The notes beneath the pieces were generated by a model, which saw only the letters and a list, made by a program, of their open reading frames with translations, was not told the DNA's origin and searched no databases. A stretch of 64,000 nt of DNA from contig NZ_JALKEV010000001.1 in the NCBI RefSeq assembly GCF_023017105.1, forward strand, positions 186,001 to 250,000. Direction: 5' to 3'. The stretch's first letter is position 1. Each line of letters begins with the position of its first letter. The DNA is from Halalkalibacter sp. APA_J-10(15) (GTDB taxonomy: Bacteria; Bacillota; Bacilli; Bacillales; Bacillaceae_D). Both the position numbers and the translations under genes were made by a program. Below are positions 60,398 through 64,000 of the stretch, piece after piece.

Positions 60398-60685
60398 ATG
60401 AATGTATCAGCTAAGAAGATTGTAGAGCAATTAGAGCAGGAATTAGCACTTTTGAAACGGGCAACGGAACATGGACAAGCAGATATTGTAAAGGAGAAAG
60501 CGATAGTCATTGAATCTTATTGTCGGCTGTTAAAGGGGACGAGTACTGATTCTGCGCGGCCTATGCAACCTTTGTCTCCTATCCAATCGCAGCCGTCTAT
60601 CGCACAAACGCATGTTGCGTCTCATGATTCATCAATGGAATCTTCTTCTCCTACGCCTCCTAAATCCAATTTACTTGATTTTTAG
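60398..60685 (+). CDS. ywdI: YwdI-like (DUF5327) protein
   Basis: 95 residues. N-terminal helical region (M-N-V-S-A-K-K-I-V-E-Q-L, then Y-C-R-L-L-K-G) resembles Bacillus YwdI. The second half is Ser/Pro/Gln-rich and probably unstructured, ending S-N-L-L-D-F. GAGAGGG before ATG 60398 fits; an in-frame ATG at 60374 has no site. Function unknown. Its stop codon overlaps that of the convergent GNAT gene. In B. subtilis ywdI lies near ung, which is also in this window. Confidence 0.7.
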   Translation: MNVSAKKIVEQLEQELALLKRATEHGQADIVKEKAIVIESYCRLLKGTSTDSARPMQPLSPIQSQPSIAQTHVASHDSSMESSSPTPPKSNLLDF

Positions 60686-61302
60686 AGCTGGTCATTTTTC
60701 CATTCAACCAGTACAGCGTAATGCCGTGATTCCTCGTCATCAATGTAGTTTGGTAGAGCTTTAAGTGGAGTCAGACCTTGTTTTATCATAAAGGTAAGCA
60801 CTAAATCCTTGACTTCCCCTGCTTGAACGGCTTGGATATAGGTTTGTACGTCGAGTTCGTCTGCATACTGGTGGTAATTTGGAATACGGCATCCAGCTAA
60901 AAATCGTTTATACCCATTTTGACGCACAAGCGCTTTTCTTGCTTCGTACAATGCTGTAGCTATCCCTTTACTGCGATAACTAGGGCGTACGCATAAATCA
61001 ATACCATAGAGGCTATCACCGTTAGGGTCAAAGCTATTTGTCATGTATCCTTGATCGGCGACTTCTTCCCAGGTGTGAGGTTTTCCTGTGTAATGAATTA
61101 ATGTTGATGTAGCGGATCCAACAATGACACCATCGAGCTCAGCTATAATAGCTCCTTCTGCAAAAGTGTTCATATGTGCGGTGATTTGGTCCTTTGACCA
61201 CCATAGTTCTTCAGGGAATGGTGGAGGAAAGGCCTCCTTCTGAATTGTAAGTAAAGCCTCGAAATCATCTAATGTATACATACGAGTCTTAATGATAGAC
61301 AT
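60682..61302 (-). CDS. GNAT family acetyltransferase
   Basis: 206 residues. AAGGAGCG fits the ATG at 61302 (M-S-I-I-K-T). GNAT elements: I-I-A-E-L-D-G-V-I-V-G-S-A, L-Y-G-I-D-L-C-V-R-P, the acetyl-CoA loop Y-R-S-K-G-I-A-T-A-L-Y, then a longer C-terminal part (R-I-P-N-Y-H-Q-Y-A-D) than in simple GNATs. The form recalls the GNAT domain that precedes amidohydrolases in YhcX-like proteins, but no hydrolase domain is present here. Substrate unknown. Transcribed alone, convergent with the ywdI-like gene. Confidence 0.85.
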   Translation of the reverse strand: MSIIKTRMYTLDDFEALLTIQKEAFPPPFPEELWWSKDQITAHMNTFAEGAIIAELDGVIVGSATSTLIHYTGKPHTWEEVADQGYMTNSFDPNGDSLYGIDLCVRPSYRSKGIATALYEARKALVRQNGYKRFLAGCRIPNYHQYADELDVQTYIQAVQAGEVKDLVLTFMIKQGLTPLKALPNYIDDEESRHYAVLVEWKNDQL

Positions 61303-61464
61303 TTGCTCGCTCCTTATCTGATAGTAGTTACTATAATTATAACGGGAGAAAGCCATCTGAGTCTATTGGGGGAACGGGATGTAGCTCTCTGTTTTTTGTA
61401 GAAGAGTGTTTATGCTGTCTATTCATTAAAGTGTAATATGTTGTTTAAAAGGGGGTTCATAGTG

Positions 61465-62142
61465 ATGAATATTCTAATTGTTGAAGATGATCAGTATCTT
61501 TTGGAAGAATTAAAAGAAGTATTAAGTCAGTGGTCTTTGCATGTTTCTAGTCCTGTTGATTTTGAACAGGTCATGAATACATTTATAAAGGAAAACCCTC
61601 AATTGGTCATATTAGATATACAACTTCCTAAATACGATGGTTTTCATTGGTGCAGGGAAATTCGTGCGGTTTCAAAAGTACCGATTATTTTTCTTTCCTC
61701 AAGAGATCATCCGATGGATATGGTTATGGCTATGAACATGGGAGCAGATGATTATATCCAAAAGCCATTTAACATGGACGTTTTATTAGCCAAGCTTCAA
61801 GCTATTCTTCGTAGAGTATATGCTTATGAAGAAGGAGTAAATGATGTGGTTGAATGGAATGAAGCTTTAATTGACTTAAAGCGAGGTGTAATGAGGAAAG
61901 ATGGAGAGGAAGTAGATTTAACGAAAAATGAATTTTTTATCCTTACGACACTTGTGAAAGCTAACCATCAAATTATTTCTAGACATGAATTAATGAGAAT
62001 GCTATGGGAGGATGATCAATTTATCAATGATAATACTCTCACAGCCAACATGGCCCGCTTAAGGCAAAAATTGTCTGTTCTAGGCATTTCTGAAGCCATT
62101 GTTACAAAAAAAGGGCTAGGTTATATGGCTATCACGTTATAG
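61465..62142 (+). CDS. OmpR-family response regulator, BceR type
   Basis: 225 residues. AAAAGGGGG fits ATG 61465; an open extension from 61438 is not supported. Receiver: V-E-D-D acidic pocket, Asp51 in I-L-D-I-Q-L-P, L-S-S-R-D-H and K-P-F-N-M-D. Winged helix: L-T-K-N-E-F-F-I-L and D-N-T-L-T-A-N-M-A-R-L-R. The pattern and the neighbouring intramembrane-sensing kinase and ABC ATPase are those of BceRS-BceAB modules, which detect and resist cell-wall-active peptide antibiotics. Eight bases separate it from the kinase gene. Confidence 0.92.
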   Translation: MNILIVEDDQYLLEELKEVLSQWSLHVSSPVDFEQVMNTFIKENPQLVILDIQLPKYDGFHWCREIRAVSKVPIIFLSSRDHPMDMVMAMNMGADDYIQKPFNMDVLLAKLQAILRRVYAYEEGVNDVVEWNEALIDLKRGVMRKDGEEVDLTKNEFFILTTLVKANHQIISRHELMRMLWEDDQFINDNTLTANMARLRQKLSVLGISEAIVTKKGLGYMAITL

Positions 62143-62150
62143 GAGGAAAT

Positions 62151-63188
62151 ATGCTTTTTCGATATCTTGTTTATAAAAAAAGCTGGATTCTTTTCTTTGT
62201 TATTCTAGGAGGGGTGACTAATCTACTTATTACATTCGATCAAGGGTTCACGATAAGTGTATCCTCTATCGTATATCTAAATCTTATCGCTGTTGTTTCC
62301 TTTTGCCTTTTTTTCATTTGGCGATTCAAAAGGGAGACAGATTATTTTAGAAAATTAAGGAAACTAATGGATGAAATCGATACAGATTGGATTGAGTCCT
62401 TACCTGAGCCTATTTATAGGTTTCCAGATCAAATGGTATACGAGCTTTTATGTGAAGTAGATCGTTTTTACAGAAGGGAATTTACTGATTTGAGACAAAG
62501 CTATTTATTAGAAAATGATTATTTAGCTTCTTGGATTCATGAAGTTAAAGCTCCTCTTACAGTGATGAAAATGACCATTGATGGACATAGAAGCAATGAA
62601 TTAGCTCAGAAGATTGAAACGAATTGGTTACGGATGCATTTACTTATTGATAGGCAATTGTATATTTCTAGGCTTCCTACGTTGGAATCAGATTATGTAG
62701 TGGAATTTGTCTTGATTGAGTCACTTTTAAAGGAAGAAGTGCGTGATTTAGCTTCTTGGTGTATGGAAAAGAACATTGGTGTGGAAGTAAAAGCAGAGGA
62801 AGAGCAGCGAGTTTTGACTGATAGTAAGTGGTGTCGTTTCATTATAAGGCAGCTGTTAACCAATGCGATAAAATATAGTCAAAACGGAGGAGACATCGCT
62901 ATTACAATAGGCGAAAGCGATAATGGAAGGGTTTTCGTAACGATTAAAGATGAAGGCCGTGGTATACAGGTACATGATCTTCCGCGGATTTTTGACAAGG
63001 GATTTACCGGAGAAAATGGCAGACTGCAAAATGCTGCAACCGGTCTAGGTTTATACCTAGCTCAAACCGTAGCGAACAAGTTGAACATAACACTTAAGGT
63101 GTCTTCCATATACGGTAAAGGAACGGCAGTGGATATCCTTTTCTTAAAAGAGAATGAAATGGAATCGATTAGACGAAATAGACTATAA
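62151..63188 (+). CDS. Intramembrane-sensing histidine kinase, BceS type
   Basis: 345 residues. Two closely spaced membrane segments (about 12-28 and 37-57) with almost no outside loop define the BceS group, which senses through its partner ABC transporter rather than directly. Phospho-acceptor His130 in A-S-W-I-H-E-V-K-A-P-L; HATPase_c with N-A-I-K-Y-S, D-E-G-R-G-I, F-D-K-G-F-T-G and T-G-L-G-L-Y-L. AGGAGG fits ATG 62151. Partner of the preceding response regulator; the transporter gene follows after a terminator and a regulated promoter. Confidence 0.93.
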   Translation: MLFRYLVYKKSWILFFVILGGVTNLLITFDQGFTISVSSIVYLNLIAVVSFCLFFIWRFKRETDYFRKLRKLMDEIDTDWIESLPEPIYRFPDQMVYELLCEVDRFYRREFTDLRQSYLLENDYLASWIHEVKAPLTVMKMTIDGHRSNELAQKIETNWLRMHLLIDRQLYISRLPTLESDYVVEFVLIESLLKEEVRDLASWCMEKNIGVEVKAEEEQRVLTDSKWCRFIIRQLLTNAIKYSQNGGDIAITIGESDNGRVFVTIKDEGRGIQVHDLPRIFDKGFTGENGRLQNAATGLGLYLAQTVANKLNITLKVSSIYGKGTAVDILFLKENEMESIRRNRL

Positions 63189-63190
63189 GT

Positions 63191-63260
63191 AAAAAAACAG
63201 TAGGAGTAGTAGACTGAATCTCATAAAATGAGGTCAGACTACGCCTTCTACTGTTTTTTT
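63191..63260 (+). terminator. Terminator after the BceRS-type genes
   Basis: Nested pairing: AAAAAAACAGTAG with CTACTGTTTTTTT outside, GTAG/CTAC and CTGA/TCAG in the middle, CTCAT/ATGAG at the tip. Confidence 0.85.
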
Positions 63261-63316
63261 GTATACGGTTGTTTAATCTAAGTAGAATAGCGGATTCTCA
63301 GAAACTGTGTTTGAAT

Positions 63317-63392
63317 GTGACAAAAATATCACTTTACTCTAGTGGAATGTCACCTAAAACGTGCGATTTATGAAACGTAAGAAGTCTATAAT
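63317..63392 (+). promoter_or_regulatory. Candidate BceR-type operator and promoter of the ABC transporter genes
   Basis: A GTGAC at 63317-63321 and a complementary GTCAC at 63349-63353, with an additional ATCAC at 63328, lie upstream of TATAAT (63387-63392). The -35 region is poor (CGATTT), as expected for a promoter needing an activator. Activation by the adjacent response regulator is inferred. Confidence 0.45.
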
Positions 63393-63422
63393 AGTCAACA
63401 TAAAGATGAAAAGGGGGATTAC

Positions 63423-64000
63423 ATGAATCAATCAATGATGCCAAAGACGGTTCTAAATGCACAGGATGTGTATAAGTCGTACGGGTCTAAAGGGAGCACT
63501 CAACAAGTGCTGAAAGGAGTAAATCTTCGTGTTACAAAAGGGGAATTTGTTGGGATTATGGGTCCGTCTGGATCTGGAAAGACAACGTTACTAAATGTGT
63601 TAGCGACCATCGATCGCGCGACAGATGGCGTTATTTTAATCAATGATGACGATATTTCTAAGCTGAAGGATAAACAGATTGCGAATATTCGACGCAAACA
63701 CCTTGGATTTATTTTTCAGGATTATAACTTACTCGATACGTTGACAGTAAAGGAAAATATCCTATTACCTATTTCGTTAAGTCATATAAGTGCGAGTGAG
63801 GCACAAAGAGAATTTAATGACATCGCGAATATATTAGGAATAACAAATGTAGCGAATAAGTATCCCACGGAGATTTCGGGAGGGCAGAAGCAACGCGCAT
63901 CTGTAGCACGTGCATTAATTCATAAACCTTCGATCGTCTTTGCTGACGAACCTACTGGTGCATTGGATTCCAAAACGGCCGCAGCGATGCTAGAGAATTT
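63423..64000 (+). CDS. ABC transporter ATP-binding protein, BceA type (5' part)
   Basis: The first 192 codons; the gene runs off the window. AAAGGGGGA 5 bases before ATG 63423. Walker [11 protein letters not shown]-loop F-Q-D-Y-N-L-L, signature I-S-G-G-Q-K-Q-R and Walker [12 protein letters not shown] are all present. It belongs to the MacB/BceA group of peptide-antibiotic transporter ATPases. The permease gene (BceB type) should follow outside the window. Together with the upstream two-component genes it forms an antibiotic-sensing and resistance module; the inducing compound cannot be deduced. Confidence 0.93.
   Translation, partial: MNQSMMPKTVLNAQDVYKSYGSKGSTQQVLKGVNLRVTKGEFVGIMGPSGSGKTTLLNVLATIDRATDGVILINDDDISKLKDKQIANIRRKHLGFIFQDYNLLDTLTVKENILLPISLSHISASEAQREFNDIANILGITNVANKYPTEISGGQKQRASVARALIHKPSIVFADEPTGALDSKTAAAMLEN

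Noticed and set aside
1-64000. tRNA, rRNA, T-box and common riboswitches
   Set aside because: Scanning the intergenic regions by eye gave no cloverleaf, T-box motif or riboswitch core I could support; a covariance-model search would be needed to exclude weak cases.

Overview
The window is a chromosomal segment of a low-GC Firmicute of the family Bacillaceae. Purine-rich ribosome binding sites, frequent TTG/GTG starts, TnrA/GlnR, CcpA (cre) and Fur sites of Bacillus type, and genes such as cshA, topB, ypiB-like, ywdI-like and a BceRS-type module all point there. The very acidic secreted proteins and the plant-polysaccharide enzymes would fit an alkaliphilic or halotolerant soil or soda-lake Bacillus; that last step is inference.

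Layout. 1-3.8 kb: end of a NagD-type phosphatase, then two Fur boxes followed by a small secreted NEAT-like protein and a large wall-anchored NEAT protein with a 42-bp tandem repeat. 3.8-4.6 kb: a decayed IS200/IS605 element beside a structured Bacillaceae dispersed repeat. 4.8-8.2 kb: a cre-controlled, wall-anchored GH26 mannanase. 8.4-13.6 kb: a tight three-gene operon of unknown function (two-TM protein, GNAT, HEPN-like/degenerate aminotransferase-fold protein), the best candidate for an undescribed system. 13.7-24.9 kb: housekeeping and accessory genes (UPF0302/IDEAL protein, GNAT, Gfo/Idh oxidoreductase, agmatine-to-putrescine pair aguA-aguB, a membrane GGDEF-EAL protein, an orphan sugar-binding lipoprotein, a CHY zinc finger protein, topB).

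25.1-41.2 kb is a glucuronoxylan-utilisation locus: GH2 enzyme, GH67 alpha-glucuronidase, AraC-type regulator, LplB/YtcP-type ABC permeases with binding lipoprotein, GH43 and GH52 beta-xylosidases, and two oxidoreductases. Imported acidic xylo-oligosaccharides would be stripped of glucuronate by GH67 and cut to xylose by GH43/GH52 in the cytoplasm. No endoxylanase, xylA or xylB lies in the window. 42.5-45.4 kb holds a second cre-preceded, wall-anchored hydrolase (GH43 arabinanase type).

45.6-64 kb: Rieske-type FAD oxidoreductase, cshA, a glnA behind a perfect GlnR/TnrA box but without glnR, rarD, a beta-phosphoglucomutase-like gene with ung, an OmpR-type two-component system, and a nitrogen-related operon (amtB, GlnD-like nucleotidyltransferase, DEDDh exonuclease, short GlnR/TnrA-like regulator) behind a second perfect TnrA box. 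The window ends in a BceRS-type two-component system and the start of its ABC transporter gene. Promoter, operator and terminator calls were read by eye and not scored. Family names rest on recognised motifs, not on database searches.
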